Shown here piece after piece: positions 32,917 through 44,232 of a DNA stretch of 64,000 bases; positions within the stretch are counted from its first letter, which is position 1, and every line of letters starts with the position of its first letter. This DNA is from Methylovirgula ligni (GTDB taxonomy: Bacteria; Pseudomonadota; Alphaproteobacteria; Rhizobiales; Beijerinckiaceae). The stretch lies in NCBI RefSeq assembly GCF_004135935.1, contig NZ_CP025086.1, positions 2,170,001-2,234,000 of the forward strand, given 5' to 3'. The notes below the pieces were generated by a model, which saw only the letters and a list, made by a program, of their open reading frames with translations, was not told where the DNA came from and did not search any database. The position numbers and the translations under genes were made by a program.

Positions 32917-34385
32917 ATCTGGACGTGTCGCAGGAAAATCCACAAGAAAATCCGCTTGCGACGGAGCCTTATGTCGAGCCCTTGTGGATGCCGCTGGCGC
33001 TGTTCGCGCCGCTGCGCGCGCGGCTCAGCGGGCCGATGCCGCAACCCGTCTTCGGCATTTCGATCGATACGCGCACGCTGGTGCCGGGCGATCTCTTTTT
33101 CGCGATCAAGGGTGAGCGCAGCGATGGACATGACCATGTCGCCGCTGCCTTCGCCAAAGGCGCGGCGGCCGCCGTGGTCGATGAGGATCATGCGGATTCG
33201 CTGAAGGGTGTCGGACCGCTTTATGTGGTTCATGATGTGCTGCATGGGCTCGAAGGGCTTGCCGCGGCCGCGCGTGCGCGCACGCCGGCGCGGATCGTCG
33301 CCGTCACGGGCTCGGTCGGCAAGACGACGACGAAGGAAGCCTTGCGTCATGTGCTCTCGCAAGCGGGCGCGACGCACGCTTCCGTCGCCTCCTACAACAA
33401 TCATTGGGGTGTGCCGCTGACCTTGGCGCGGATGCCGCGCGAGACCCGCTTCGGCGTCATCGAGATCGGCATGAACCATGCGGGCGAAATTCTGCCGTTG
33501 ACGGCGCTCGCGCGGCCGCATGTTGCGATCATCACAACGGTCGCGCCGGTGCATCTCGAATTCTTCGATTCGGTCGAGGCCATCGCCGATGCCAAGGCTG
33601 AGATTTTTTCGGGCCTTGTGCCCGGCGGCGTCGCGATCATCAATGCCGATATCGCGCACTATGAGCGGCTAGATGCCGCCGCGCGCGCGGCGGGGGCCGG
33701 ACATATCGCGACCTTTGGCGCCGCGCCGCAGGTCGACGCGCGTCTGGTCGACATCGAGACGCACGAGACCTATGCCATCGTCACCGCGCGGATTGCCGGG
33801 CGCGATCTGACCTATCGCCTTGGCGCGCCGGGGCGGCATGTGGCACTCGATTCGCTCGCCGTCCTGCTCGCGGCGCAAGCCTTCGGCCTCGACCTCGGGC
33901 AGGCGGCCGAATCTTTGGCGAGCTTCGAGGTTCCCGCGGGGCGCGGCCGGCGTTTCGGCCTCGAGGCCGAAGATGGCCCCTTCACCTTGCTCGACGAAAG
34001 CTATAATGCCAATCCCGCCTCGACGGGCGCGGCTTTGGCGCTCGTCGGTAGCCTGCCGGCCGCGCGGCGCATTGCTGTCCTCGGCGATATGCTGGAACTC
34101 GGCTCGCAGGGTGCGGAACTGCACGCCGCGCTCGCGCGCGATATTGCCAACAACAACATTGATCTCGTTTTTGCCGCGGGCCCGCTGATGAAGCATCTTT
34201 TCGACGCGCTGCCGCAGGAGCGCAAAGGCGCCTGGCGTGATAGTGCGGCGGAGCTTGAAGCTTTTGTTCTCGCCGCTGTCCGCGCCGGCGATCTCGTCAT
34301 CGTCAAGGGCTCGAACGCCAGCCGCATGAGCGCCATCGTCGCGGCGCTCAAAGCCCGCTATTCCGCCGAGACCGGCGACCAATAG
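32913..34385 (+). CDS. murF: UDP-MurNAc-pentapeptide synthetase MurF
   Basis: MurF ligates D-Ala-D-Ala to UDP-MurNAc-tripeptide, the last cytoplasmic stem-peptide step. The 490-residue product has the ATP loop IVAVTGSVGKTTTKEAL near residue 130, NNHWGVPLTLARMP near 165, EIGMNHAGEILPLTALARP near 185 and LLDESYNANPASTGAAL near 360, all MurF hallmarks. A 20-residue N-terminal extension rich in Gln/Asn/Glu precedes the first domain. The D-Ala-D-Ala ligase gene that would supply its substrate is not in this window. Confidence 0.95.
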   Translation: MNLDVSQENPQENPLATEPYVEPLWMPLALFAPLRARLSGPMPQPVFGISIDTRTLVPGDLFFAIKGERSDGHDHVAAAFAKGAAAAVVDEDHADSLKGVGPLYVVHDVLHGLEGLAAAARARTPARIVAVTGSVGKTTTKEALRHVLSQAGATHASVASYNNHWGVPLTLARMPRETRFGVIEIGMNHAGEILPLTALARPHVAIITTVAPVHLEFFDSVEAIADAKAEIFSGLVPGGVAIINADIAHYERLDAAARAAGAGHIATFGAAPQVDARLVDIETHETYAIVTARIAGRDLTYRLGAPGRHVALDSLAVLLAAQAFGLDLGQAAESLASFEVPAGRGRRFGLEAEDGPFTLLDESYNANPASTGAALALVGSLPAARRIAVLGDMLELGSQGAELHAALARDIANNNIDLVFAAGPLMKHLFDALPQERKGAWRDSAAELEAFVLAAVRAGDLVIVKGSNASRMSAIVAALKARYSAETGDQ

Positions 34386-34394
34386 GATTTCAGA

Positions 34395-35473
34395 ATGCTG
34401 TTTTGGCTCGCCAATTTCACCCACATTTTCAGCCCGCTGAATCTGTTCCGCTACATCACGTTCCGCACTGCGGGCGCGACAGCGACGGCCTTGTTCTTCG
34501 TCTTCTTCTTCGGGCCAAGCACGATCGCGGCGCTGCGGCTCAAGCAGGGCAAGGGCCAGCCGATCCGCGAGGACGGCCCGCAATCGCATCTGAGCAAAAA
34601 GGGCACGCCGACGATGGGCGGCCTGATGATCCTCTCCGGCCTCATCGTCTCGACCTTGCTCTGGGCCAATCTCGAGAGCCGCTACGTCTGGATCGTCCTG
34701 CTTGTCACGGTCGGCTTCGGCCTCATCGGCTTTTATGACGATTATCTCAAGGTCACCAAGCAGACGCACAAGGGCTTTTCCGGCAGGCTGCGGCTCGCGC
34801 TCGAAGGCGCCATCGCTATCGTTGCCTGTTTTGCGATGATGAAGGTGGGCGCCGCGCATACGACCGAGCTCGCACTTCCGGCGATCAAGGGCTATGTCAT
34901 CGATCTCGGCTGGTTCTTTCTGATTTTCGCGCCGCTGATCATCGTCGGCGCGGGCAATGCGGTAAATCTCACCGATGGACTCGACGGCCTCGCCATCGTG
35001 CCGGTGATGATCGCGGCGGCCGCGTTCGGCATCATCGCCTATGTCGTCGGCAATGCGATCTATTCGGAATACCTGCACGTCAATTATGTGCCGGGCACTG
35101 GCGAGCTTGCCGTCGTCTGCGGCGCGCTGATCGGCGCGGGCCTCGGCTTTCTGTGGTTCAACGCGCCGCCGGCGCAGATCTTCATGGGCGATACCGGCTC
35201 GCTCGCGCTCGGCGGCCTGCTCGGCACCGTTGCCGTCGCGGTGAAACACGAGATCGTTCTCGCTATCGTCGGCGGCCTTTTTGTGGTTGAGGCTTTGTCG
35301 GTTATCGTCCAGGTCATATCGTTTAAATTGACCGGCAAGCGCGTGTTCAAAATGGCGCCGATCCATCATCACTTCGAGCAGCTCGGCTGGTCCGAGCCGC
35401 AGGTCGTGGTGCGGTTCTGGATCATCGCCTTCGTGCTCGCGCTCGTCGGCCTCTCCACCCTGAAGCTGAGATA

Positions 35474-35474
<1 letters not shown>
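34395..35474 (+). CDS. mraY: Phospho-MurNAc-pentapeptide translocase MraY
   Basis: MraY transfers phospho-MurNAc-pentapeptide to undecaprenyl phosphate, forming lipid I in the inner membrane. The 359-residue product has ten predicted helices. Catalytic signatures are [19 protein letters not shown] near residue 114, [16 protein letters not shown] near residue 190 and [15 protein letters not shown] near residue 263. The C-terminal HHHF motif is in [17 protein letters not shown]. Length is typical. Nine bases separate it from murF, and its stop TAATG overlaps the murD start. Confidence 0.97.
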
Positions 35475-36868
<1,394 letters not shown>

Positions 36869-36880
36869 GGGGGTTGGATC

Positions 36881-38020
36881 ATGGTCTCGCGCGTCGAACG
36901 CTCGACCCTGGCGAACTGGTGGTGGACTGTCGATCGCTGGCTGCTTGCCGCGCTCGGCGCGCTCGTCATCTTCGGCCTTGTCCTGACGATGGCGGCCAGC
37001 CCGCCGGTCGCCGAGCGGCTTGGCCTGCCGACGTTCCATTTCGTCAACAAGCAGGTGATGTTCCTCGTCCCCTCGCTGGCGGTCTTCTTTGGCGCTTCGC
37101 TGCTCTCGCCCCGGCATGTGCGCCGCACCGCGCTTATCCTCTTCCTCGTCTCGATGGCGCTGATCTTCGCGGCGCTGCTCTTCGGCACCGAGGTCAAGGG
37201 CGCGCGGCGCTGGATTTTCGGCATCCAGCCGTCGGAATTCATGAAGCCCTGCTTCGTCGTTATTGCGGCCTGGGCTTTCGCCGAAGGCGGCCGCGACCGG
37301 CTGCCTGGCAATCTGATCGCGCTGCTGCTTTTGCCGGCGACGATCATTCCGCTCATCCTGGAGCCCGATTTCGGTCAGACCATGCTTGTTTCGCTGGTCT
37401 GGGTCGGCCTTTTCTTCATCGCCGGATTGCGCTGGATCTGGGTCTTCGGCGTCGGCGGCATCGGCATGGGCGGCGTTATGCTCGCCTATAAATTCGTGCC
37501 GCATGTGCGCGCCCGCATCCTGAAATTCATCGATCCCAGCGCCACGGGCGGCGTTGCCGACACGTTTCAGGTCGATACCGCCCTGCAGAGCTTTTATTCC
37601 GGCGGCTGGACGGGCAGGGGGCCGGGCGAAGGCACGCTCAAGCGCGTTCTGCCCGACGCGCATACCGATTTCATCTTCGCCGTCACCGCGGAGGAATTCG
37701 GCATCATCGCGTGTCTCGTCATCGTTTCGGTCTTCATGTTCATCGTCGTGCGCGGCCTTGCGGTCGCCGCGCGCAACGAAGATCATTTCTGCAGGCTCGC
37801 CGGCACCGGCCTCGTCATGCTGTTCGGCATCCAGAGCGCGATCAATATGGCGGTTAATCTGCATCTGATGCCGGCCAAGGGCATGACCCTGCCTTTCATC
37901 TCCTACGGCGGCTCGTCGCTCATCTCCCTGGCGCTCGGCATGGGCTTCATGATCGCCGTCATGCGCAAACGGCCGCGGTCGGAAGTCGCCTTCCGCCAGC
38001 TTGAGGCGGAGCCGGCATGA
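36881..38020 (+). CDS. ftsW: Septal peptidoglycan polymerase FtsW
   Basis: FtsW is the SEDS-family glycosyltransferase that polymerises lipid II at the septum with FtsI. The 379-residue integral membrane protein has about ten helices. SEDS signatures are KGARRWIFGIQPSEFMKP near residue 106, LEPDFGQTMLV near 160, DAHTDFIFAVTAEEFG near 260 and the ending block GMTLPFISYGGSSLISLALG near 335. The stop overlaps murG (ATGA). Confidence 0.95.
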   Translation: MVSRVERSTLANWWWTVDRWLLAALGALVIFGLVLTMAASPPVAERLGLPTFHFVNKQVMFLVPSLAVFFGASLLSPRHVRRTALILFLVSMALIFAALLFGTEVKGARRWIFGIQPSEFMKPCFVVIAAWAFAEGGRDRLPGNLIALLLLPATIIPLILEPDFGQTMLVSLVWVGLFFIAGLRWIWVFGVGGIGMGGVMLAYKFVPHVRARILKFIDPSATGGVADTFQVDTALQSFYSGGWTGRGPGEGTLKRVLPDAHTDFIFAVTAEEFGIIACLVIVSVFMFIVVRGLAVAARNEDHFCRLAGTGLVMLFGIQSAINMAVNLHLMPAKGMTLPFISYGGSSLISLALGMGFMIAVMRKRPRSEVAFRQLEAEPA

Positions 38021-39123
38021 CTTTGGGCCCGGTTCTGGTCGCGGCGGGCGGCACCGGCGGCCATCTCTTTCCCGCCGAGGCGCTGACGAAGGAACTCTCC
38101 ACGCGAGGCGTCGCGGTCGAACTCGTTACCGATCCGCGCGGCAAAAAGTACGACGGCGATTTTCCGGCGCAAGCAGTGCATCAGATTCCCTCAGCCACGC
38201 CGAGTGGCGGCTCGCTCTTGGCGCGTGCAAAGGCCGTGCTCACGCTGCTCGGGGGAACTGTTGCTGCGCTTTGGCTGATCGGCAGCAAACGGCCGGCCGC
38301 CGTCGTCGGCTTCGGCGGCTATCCGAGCGTGCCGCCGGTCTTCGCCGCGACGCTGCTGCGGGTGCCGACCATCCTGCATGAGCAGAATGCGGTGATGGGC
38401 CGCGCCAATCGCTTTCTCGCCGCCCGCGTCGATGCCGTCGCGCATGGCTTTCCGACGCTCAAGGGGCTCGGCAGCGGAATCAAGGCGCACACCTATCACA
38501 CCGGCAATCCGGTGCGGCCGAGCGTGCTTGCCGCGGCGAAGGTGCCCTATCGCGTGCCGGATGACGGCACGTTCGATCTGCTTGTCACCGGCGGCTCGCA
38601 GGGCGCGCGCGTGATGGCCGATATCGTCCCGCCCGCTATCGCGCTTCTGACGCCGCAGGAGCGCGTCGGCCTGCGCATCGTGCAGCAGGCGCGCGGCGAG
38701 GATCAGGCGCGGGTCACCAAGGCCTATCAGGAGCTTGCGGTCGCTGCCGAAGTCCTGCCGTTTTTTTCCGATCTTCCAACCCGTGTCGCCGCGGCCTCGC
38801 TGGTGATCGCGCGCGCCGGCGCCTCGACGGTGTCGGAACTCGCCGTCATCGGGCGGCCGTCGATCCTGGTGCCGTTTCCGCATGCGCTGGATCAGGATCA
38901 GGCGGCCAATGCCGAGGAACTGGCCGCGACCGGTGCCGCACAGGTGGTGCGGGAGAGCGAATTCACGCCGCAATGGCTCGCGGCGGCGCTGCGTGCGGCG
39001 CGGCAGACTCCGCAAGGGCTTGCCTCGCGCGCGGCGGCGGCCCAGAAAGCAGGGATCGATGATGCGGCGAAAAGACTCGCCGATCTCGTGACCAACATCG
39101 CTCTCGGGAACAAAAAAGAATGA
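38017..39123 (+). CDS. murG: Lipid II synthase MurG
   Basis: MurG transfers GlcNAc from UDP-GlcNAc to lipid I on the inner face of the membrane. The 368-residue GT-B fold enzyme has the Gly-rich loop [20 protein letters not shown] near residue 10, [16 protein letters not shown] near 93 and [17 protein letters not shown] near 120. The second domain has [19 protein letters not shown] near 190 and [20 protein letters not shown] near 267, which binds UDP-GlcNAc. Both ends overlap neighbours (ftsW and murC) by four bases. Confidence 0.96.
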   Translation: MTLGPVLVAAGGTGGHLFPAEALTKELSTRGVAVELVTDPRGKKYDGDFPAQAVHQIPSATPSGGSLLARAKAVLTLLGGTVAALWLIGSKRPAAVVGFGGYPSVPPVFAATLLRVPTILHEQNAVMGRANRFLAARVDAVAHGFPTLKGLGSGIKAHTYHTGNPVRPSVLAAAKVPYRVPDDGTFDLLVTGGSQGARVMADIVPPAIALLTPQERVGLRIVQQARGEDQARVTKAYQELAVAAEVLPFFSDLPTRVAAASLVIARAGASTVSELAVIGRPSILVPFPHALDQDQAANAEELAATGAAQVVRESEFTPQWLAAALRAARQTPQGLASRAAAAQKAGIDDAAKRLADLVTNIALGNKKE

Positions 39124-40529
39124 AGCTTCCGCGCGAACTCGGCCCCATCCATTTCGTCGGCATCGGCGGCATCGGCATGTCCGGTATCGCCGAGGTGCTG
39201 ATCAATCTCGGCTATAAGGTGCAGGGTTCCGATACGAGCGAGAACGCCAATGTCCTGCGCCTGCGCGAGAAGGGCGCGACGGTCCATATCGGCCACGACG
39301 CAGCGAATCTGGGCAATGCCGAAGTCGTCGTGGTCTCGACGGCGATCAAGCGCGACAATCCCGAGCTTGTGGTGGCGCGGGAGCGGCGCCTGCCGGTCGT
39401 GCGCCGTGCCGAAATGCTGGCGGAGTTGATGCGGCTGAAGCAATGCGTGGCGATTGCCGGCACGCATGGCAAGACAACGACCACCTCGCTCGTCGCGACG
39501 CTTCTCGACGCTGGCAAGTTCGACCCCACTGTCATCAATGGCGGCATCATCAATGCTTATGGCACCAACGCGCGTCTCGGCGCGGGCGACTGGATGGTCG
39601 TCGAGGCCGATGAGAGCGACGGCACGTTCCTGAAGCTGCCGGCCGATATTGCCATCGTCACCAATATCGATCCCGAGCATCTCGATCATTTCGAGACGTT
39701 CGATGCGATCAAGGGCGCGTTCCGCTCCTTCATCGAGAATTTGCCGTTCTATGGCTTCGCCGTCATGTGCCTCGATCATCCGACGGTGCAGGAACTCGTC
39801 GGCCAGATCGAGGATCGGCGTGTCATCACCTACGGCGAGAATCCGCAAGCCGACGCGCGGCTGGTCGATGTCGATCTCACGGGTGGCAAGTCGCGCTTCA
39901 ACGTCATCATCCACGACCGCAAGACGGGCGGCGAGGTGAGACTCGAGAATCTCGGCCTGCCGATGCCCGGCCATCATAATGCGCTCAATGCCACGGCGGC
40001 GATCGCTGTGGCGCATCAGCTCGGCATGAGTGCCGAGACGATCCGCAGCGCGCTCGCGGGCTTCGGCGGCGTCAAGCGCCGTTTCACGCCAACCGGCGAG
40101 TGGCACGGCGTGCGCATCTTCGATGACTACGGCCATCATCCGGTCGAGATCGCCGCGGTGCTGCGCGCCGCGCGTGCCTCCACAAAAGGGCAGGTGATCG
40201 CCATCGTGCAGCCGCATCGCTATACGCGGCTCAATTCGCTGTTCAATGAATTCGCGACCTGCTTCAACGATGCCGATACGGTCATCGTCGCGGATGTCTA
40301 TGCTGCCGGTGAGGCGCCGATCGAGGGCGCCGATCGCGACCACCTCGTTGCGGCGCTGAAGGCGCACGGCCATCGCCAGGCGCTTGCCCTCGGCCAGCCT
40401 GCACAGATCGCGGAGATTGTGCGAGCGCAGGCCAAGCCGGGCGATTATGTAATCTTCCTCGGCGCCGGCAACATCACTCAATGGGCTTACGCACTGCCGG
40501 GGCAATTGGCGGCCGGCGACGGCGCATGA
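39120..40529 (+). CDS. murC: UDP-MurNAc:L-alanine ligase MurC
   Basis: MurC adds the first stem-peptide residue, L-Ala, to UDP-MurNAc. The 469-residue product has the N-terminal Rossmann motif [17 protein letters not shown] near residue 12, the ATP loop [19 protein letters not shown] near 112, [14 protein letters not shown] near 162, [11 protein letters not shown] near 182 and the C-terminal [18 protein letters not shown] near 340. It sits between murG and murB with 4-base overlaps on both sides. Confidence 0.96.
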   Translation: MKLPRELGPIHFVGIGGIGMSGIAEVLINLGYKVQGSDTSENANVLRLREKGATVHIGHDAANLGNAEVVVVSTAIKRDNPELVVARERRLPVVRRAEMLAELMRLKQCVAIAGTHGKTTTTSLVATLLDAGKFDPTVINGGIINAYGTNARLGAGDWMVVEADESDGTFLKLPADIAIVTNIDPEHLDHFETFDAIKGAFRSFIENLPFYGFAVMCLDHPTVQELVGQIEDRRVITYGENPQADARLVDVDLTGGKSRFNVIIHDRKTGGEVRLENLGLPMPGHHNALNATAAIAVAHQLGMSAETIRSALAGFGGVKRRFTPTGEWHGVRIFDDYGHHPVEIAAVLRAARASTKGQVIAIVQPHRYTRLNSLFNEFATCFNDADTVIVADVYAAGEAPIEGADRDHLVAALKAHGHRQALALGQPAQIAEIVRAQAKPGDYVIFLGAGNITQWAYALPGQLAAGDGA

Positions 40530-41452
40530 ACTTTCCCGATCTCGCGCCCGCCCTGCAAAAGGCCGCGCCGGAGTTGCGCGGGCGGCTCGAAGCGAATGTG
40601 CGTATGGCGGATCTCTGCTGGTTTCGCACCGGCGGCCCGGCTCAGGCGCTGTTCACGCCCGCGGACGAGGACGATCTCGCCTATTTTCTCGCGCGGCTTG
40701 ATCCGGGCATCGCGGTCACGACAGTCGGCGTCGGCTCCAACCTTCTCGTGCGCGACGGCGGCATCAAGGGCGTAGTTATCCGGCTCGGCAAGGGCTTTCA
40801 TAATCTGCGTGTCGATGGTCTGCGCGTCGAAGCGGGCGCGCGAATCCTCGACGTCAAACTGGCGACGACGGCAGCCGAGGCGAACATCGCCGGTCTCGCC
40901 TTCTATCGCGGCATTCCCGGCGCCGTCGGCGGCGCCTTGCGGATGAACGCCGGCGCCTATAGCGCGGAGACGAAGGACGTGCTCGTCTCCTGCCGCGGCA
41001 TCGATCGCAGCGGGACGCTGCACATCTTCAGCAACGCTGACATGGGCTTCACCTATCGCCATTCCGGCGTGCCGCATGATGTAATCTTCACGTCGGCGCT
41101 CTTCGAAGGCAGGGTGGGTGAGCGCGCCGCAATCGAAGCCGAAATGGCCGAAATCACGCGGTCGCGGCAGGAGAGCCAGCCGGTCAATACGCGCACCGGC
41201 GGCTCGACCTTCAAGAACCCGCCTGACCATAAAGCGTGGCAATTGATCGATGCGGCCGGCTGTCGCGGCCTTGTCGTCGGCGATGCGCAAGTGTCAGAGC
41301 TGCATTGCAATTTTCTGATCAATCGCGGCGCGGCCAGCGCGGCAGACATCGAGTCCCTGGGTGAGGAAGTCCGTCGCCGCGTCTTCGAGACCAGCGGCGT
41401 CAGGCTTGAATGGGAGATCGAGCGGGTCGGCGAAAGCACCCACGCGGGATGA
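40526..41452 (+). CDS. murB: UDP-N-acetylenolpyruvoylglucosamine reductase MurB
   Basis: MurB is the FAD/NADPH enzyme that makes UDP-MurNAc. The 308-residue product has [16 protein letters not shown] near residue 32, the FAD loop [20 protein letters not shown] near 70, [20 protein letters not shown] near 128 and [18 protein letters not shown] near 230, whose Ser acts as the proton donor. This is the shorter type I layout. ATG 40526 overlaps the murC stop. It is the last dcw gene here; the usual following genes (ddl, ftsQ, ftsA, ftsZ) are not present. Confidence 0.95.
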   Translation: MNFPDLAPALQKAAPELRGRLEANVRMADLCWFRTGGPAQALFTPADEDDLAYFLARLDPGIAVTTVGVGSNLLVRDGGIKGVVIRLGKGFHNLRVDGLRVEAGARILDVKLATTAAEANIAGLAFYRGIPGAVGGALRMNAGAYSAETKDVLVSCRGIDRSGTLHIFSNADMGFTYRHSGVPHDVIFTSALFEGRVGERAAIEAEMAEITRSRQESQPVNTRTGGSTFKNPPDHKAWQLIDAAGCRGLVVGDAQVSELHCNFLINRGAASAADIESLGEEVRRRVFETSGVRLEWEIERVGESTHAG

Positions 41453-41563
41453 TCTGCACGTTTCCGTGATGCGCGCGGAAGGTTGTCGGTGCGGCGCAAA
41501 ATCCTGTAGGGGTCGAAGCCTCAAGTCCGAAGCCTTAGGTCCGAAGCTCGATTCCGGTAGCGC

Positions 41564-42325
41564 ATGTCCCTTCATCTCGCTTTGCCATTCCTTTTCCTCG
41601 CCGGATTCCTTGCCGGCGTCATGAACGCGCTCGCCGGCGGTGGCTCGTTCATTTCGGTTCCGGCGATGATTGCGACGGGCATGCCCTCCGTGCTCTCCAA
41701 CACGTCGAGCACCATGGCGCTGTGGCCGGGCACCGTCGTGAGCGCCATGATCTATCCCAACGCCTTCCGGTCCGTCTGCGGCATCGGCAGATGGCCGCTG
41801 ATGATCGTGACGCTCATCGGCGGCCTCATCGGCAGCCTGCTTCTGCTGTTCACGCCGTCCAAATCCTTCGATGTCATGCTGCCCTGGCTGCTGCTGATCG
41901 CCACGCTCGCGCTCATCTTCGGCCAGCGGATTGCTGTCGCGCTCGAAGGCCGCTTCCACGGCTCGCGCTGGGTGCTCGTGGTACAATTTCTCCTCGGCAC
42001 CTATGGCGGCTATTTCGGCGGTGCCGCGAGCATCATGATGCTGGCGGTCTGGTGTCTCTTCGGCGAGACCGACATCAAATCCCTGCACGGGCCAAGAACG
42101 CTGCTGATCACCGCCGCAAACACGGTCGCGATCATCGTCTTCCTGTTCGCGCGTGCAGTCATCTGGCCGCAGACGCTTGCCATGCTCGCCGGCTCGCTGA
42201 TTGGCGGCTTCGGTGGCGCGCGGCTTGGGCGCGTCACCCCGGCGCATATCGCCCGCGTCGTGACGCTTTGCATCACCGTCGCGATCACTTGCGCCTTTTT
42301 CGCCAAAACCTATTGGCATCATTAA
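41564..42325 (+). CDS. TauE/SafE-family sulfite/organic anion exporter
   Basis: The 253-residue inner-membrane protein has about eight helices in two inverted halves, with the conserved GVMNALAGGGSFISVPAM near residue 18 and GTYGGYFGGAASIMMLAVW near residue 145, typical of TauE/SafE (DUF81). Members export sulfite, sulfoacetate or other anions; the substrate here is unknown. It follows murB by 111 bases in the same direction, in the place where ddl would be expected. It might be co-transcribed with modBC, 80 bases downstream. Confidence 0.85.
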   Translation: MSLHLALPFLFLAGFLAGVMNALAGGGSFISVPAMIATGMPSVLSNTSSTMALWPGTVVSAMIYPNAFRSVCGIGRWPLMIVTLIGGLIGSLLLLFTPSKSFDVMLPWLLLIATLALIFGQRIAVALEGRFHGSRWVLVVQFLLGTYGGYFGGAASIMMLAVWCLFGETDIKSLHGPRTLLITAANTVAIIVFLFARAVIWPQTLAMLAGSLIGGFGGARLGRVTPAHIARVVTLCITVAITCAFFAKTYWHH

Positions 42326-42405
42326 AGTTAGCGGCGCGCCGTTCTTGACAGGCGCGGGGGATCGGTCGAGAAGCCGTTTATTGCCATATTCTATGGAATA
42401 TAGCT

Positions 42406-43104
42406 TTGCAGAACTGGCTTACTCCGGACGATTGGACTGCCGTTTTTCTCTCGCTGCGCATTGCCTTTGTCGCGCTGGCGGGCAGCCTGCCGTTCGGCAT
42501 TCTCATCGCCTATGCTCTGGCGCGCTGGCACTTTCCCGGCAAAACGCTGATCACGGCGCTCATTTATCTGCCGCTGGTTCTGCCGCCCGTCGTCACCGGC
42601 TATATGCTGCTCATCGGCTTCGGGCGGCGGGGGATTTTCGGTCAGGCGCTGGCGGATATTGGCATTGTGCTGTCGTTCCGCTGGACGGGCGCGGCGCTGG
42701 CCTGCGCGATCATGGGCTTTCCGCTCATGGTGCGGGCGATCCGGCTTTCGTTCGAGGCCATCGATCCCAATCTCGAAAAAGCGGCGAGCACACTGGGCGC
42801 CAATCCCTTCTTCCGTTTCCTTCTCGTCAGCCTGCCTCTTGCGCTGCCGGGCGTCGTCGTCGGGGCGACTCTGTCCTTCGCCCGTGCGCTCGGCGAATTC
42901 GGTGCGACGATCACTTTCGTCTCCAATATTCCCGGCGAGACGCAGACGATCCCGACACTGATCTACACCTATACGCAGGAGCCGGGCGGCGATGAGAATG
43001 CGTTACATCTGACGCTCGTTTCGCTCGCTATTGCGATCATCGCCATCGTGGCATCGGAGATCATCCAGGCGCGTGGCGAAAAACGTCTGGCGGGTGGCGG
43101 ATGA
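42406..43104 (+). CDS. modB: Molybdate ABC transporter permease ModB
   Basis: The 232-residue permease has about five helices and the binding-protein-dependent transport EAA loop (AASTLGANPFFRFLLVSLPLAL near residue 128), which contacts ModC. The start MQNWLTPDDWTAVFLSLRIA resembles the ModB N-terminus. Translation from TTG 42406 with GGAA seven bases upstream is the best start I can find in frame. The molybdate-binding gene modA, normally just upstream, is absent; a TauE-like gene is there instead. It overlaps modC by four bases. Confidence 0.88.
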   Translation: MQNWLTPDDWTAVFLSLRIAFVALAGSLPFGILIAYALARWHFPGKTLITALIYLPLVLPPVVTGYMLLIGFGRRGIFGQALADIGIVLSFRWTGAALACAIMGFPLMVRAIRLSFEAIDPNLEKAASTLGANPFFRFLLVSLPLALPGVVVGATLSFARALGEFGATITFVSNIPGETQTIPTLIYTYTQEPGGDENALHLTLVSLAIAIIAIVASEIIQARGEKRLAGGG

Positions 43105-44180
43105 TCGACGTCGATGTCGCCCGCCACGTCGGCAGCTTCGATCTCAAAGTCGCCTTCAGCAACGCCGACGGCATCACCGCGCTTTTCGGCCGCTCGGGCT
43201 CGGGCAAGTCGCTGACCATCGGCCTCGTCGGCGGGCTCGACCGCCCGGATCGGGGTCATGTCATTCTTGATGACCGCACTTTGGTCGATACGCAGAAACG
43301 AATTTTCGTTCCCGCCTATCGCCGACGCATCGGCATCGTCTTTCAGGACTCGCGTCTCTTTCCGCATCTGGGCGTGCGGCAGAATCTTCTCTTCGGCCGC
43401 TGGTTCGCGCCGCGCGCCGCGCGCGCCATCGGCGTTGACGCCGTCGTCGAAACTCTCGGGATCGGGCATCTTCTCGGCCGTGGACCGGGGAAACTTTCCG
43501 GCGGCGAGCGGCAGCGCGTCGCCATCGGCCGCGCCTTGCTGTCGTGCCCGAAGCTTCTGCTGATGGATGAGCCGCTTGCCGCGCTGGATACGCAGCGGCG
43601 CAGCGAAATCCTGCCATTGATCGAGCGGCTGCGCGACGAATTCCAAATTCCGATCGTCTATGTCTCGCACGATATCGAAGAGGTCGCGCGTCTTGCGAGC
43701 CGCGTCGTTGTTCTGGAGCGCGGCCACGTTGTCGCGATCGGCGATCCGGCGGACGTTCTGCCGTCCTTCGCGGAGGACGCACGCACCGAGCGTGCAAGCG
43801 TGCTTGCCATGCGCGTCGGGGCGCGGGACGAGGCCTATGGCTTGACGGAGCTGGTGCATCCCGCCGGTACGATCTGGCTCGCCGGCGCGCATGGCGCGCC
43901 GGGCACAAGCTTGCGCGTCGTCATCAGGGCGACGGATGTTACTTTATCCACCGTGCCGCCGCTGGGTCTCAGCATTCAGGGTGCTCTCAAGGGCCGTTTG
44001 GCCAAGATCGAGGTCCTCGGCCCGCTCGCGGTCGCGCATATTTCGCTTGACGGAGACGGTACATTGCTGGCCATGACAACGCGGCGGGCGCTAGACCAGC
44101 TCGGTGTGACGCCCGGCCAGCCGATTTTTGCGCTGGTCAAGACCGCCGCGCTCGACGAAAGGTTCGTCGGCGGGGCATGA
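43101..44180 (+). CDS. modC: Molybdate ABC transporter ATP-binding protein ModC
   Basis: The 359-residue ATPase powers molybdate import. Walker A is GRSGSGKSLTI near residue 30, the Q-loop is GIVFQDSRLFPHL, the signature is LSGGERQRVAIGRALL near 130, Walker B is LLLMDEPLAALD near 152 and the H-loop is YVSHDIEEV. The C-terminal 110 residues form a MOP/TOBE domain (from about residue 245) that senses molybdate. The stop is followed by the MoaB/CinA-like gene after 52 bases. Tungstate is a possible alternative substrate. Confidence 0.92.
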   Translation: MIDVDVARHVGSFDLKVAFSNADGITALFGRSGSGKSLTIGLVGGLDRPDRGHVILDDRTLVDTQKRIFVPAYRRRIGIVFQDSRLFPHLGVRQNLLFGRWFAPRAARAIGVDAVVETLGIGHLLGRGPGKLSGGERQRVAIGRALLSCPKLLLMDEPLAALDTQRRSEILPLIERLRDEFQIPIVYVSHDIEEVARLASRVVVLERGHVVAIGDPADVLPSFAEDARTERASVLAMRVGARDEAYGLTELVHPAGTIWLAGAHGAPGTSLRVVIRATDVTLSTVPPLGLSIQGALKGRLAKIEVLGPLAVAHISLDGDGTLLAMTTRRALDQLGVTPGQPIFALVKTAALDERFVGGA

Positions 44181-44232
44181 TAGCGCCGGGTTTAGCTGTC
44201 GCTGTCAGCCTTTGAATGCGGAGATGTCTGTA

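Noticed and set aside
33669-35372. 567-residue open frame opposite murF/mraY
   Set aside because: Shadow of two certain genes; its composition is Arg/Glu/Ala-rich with no recognisable domain.
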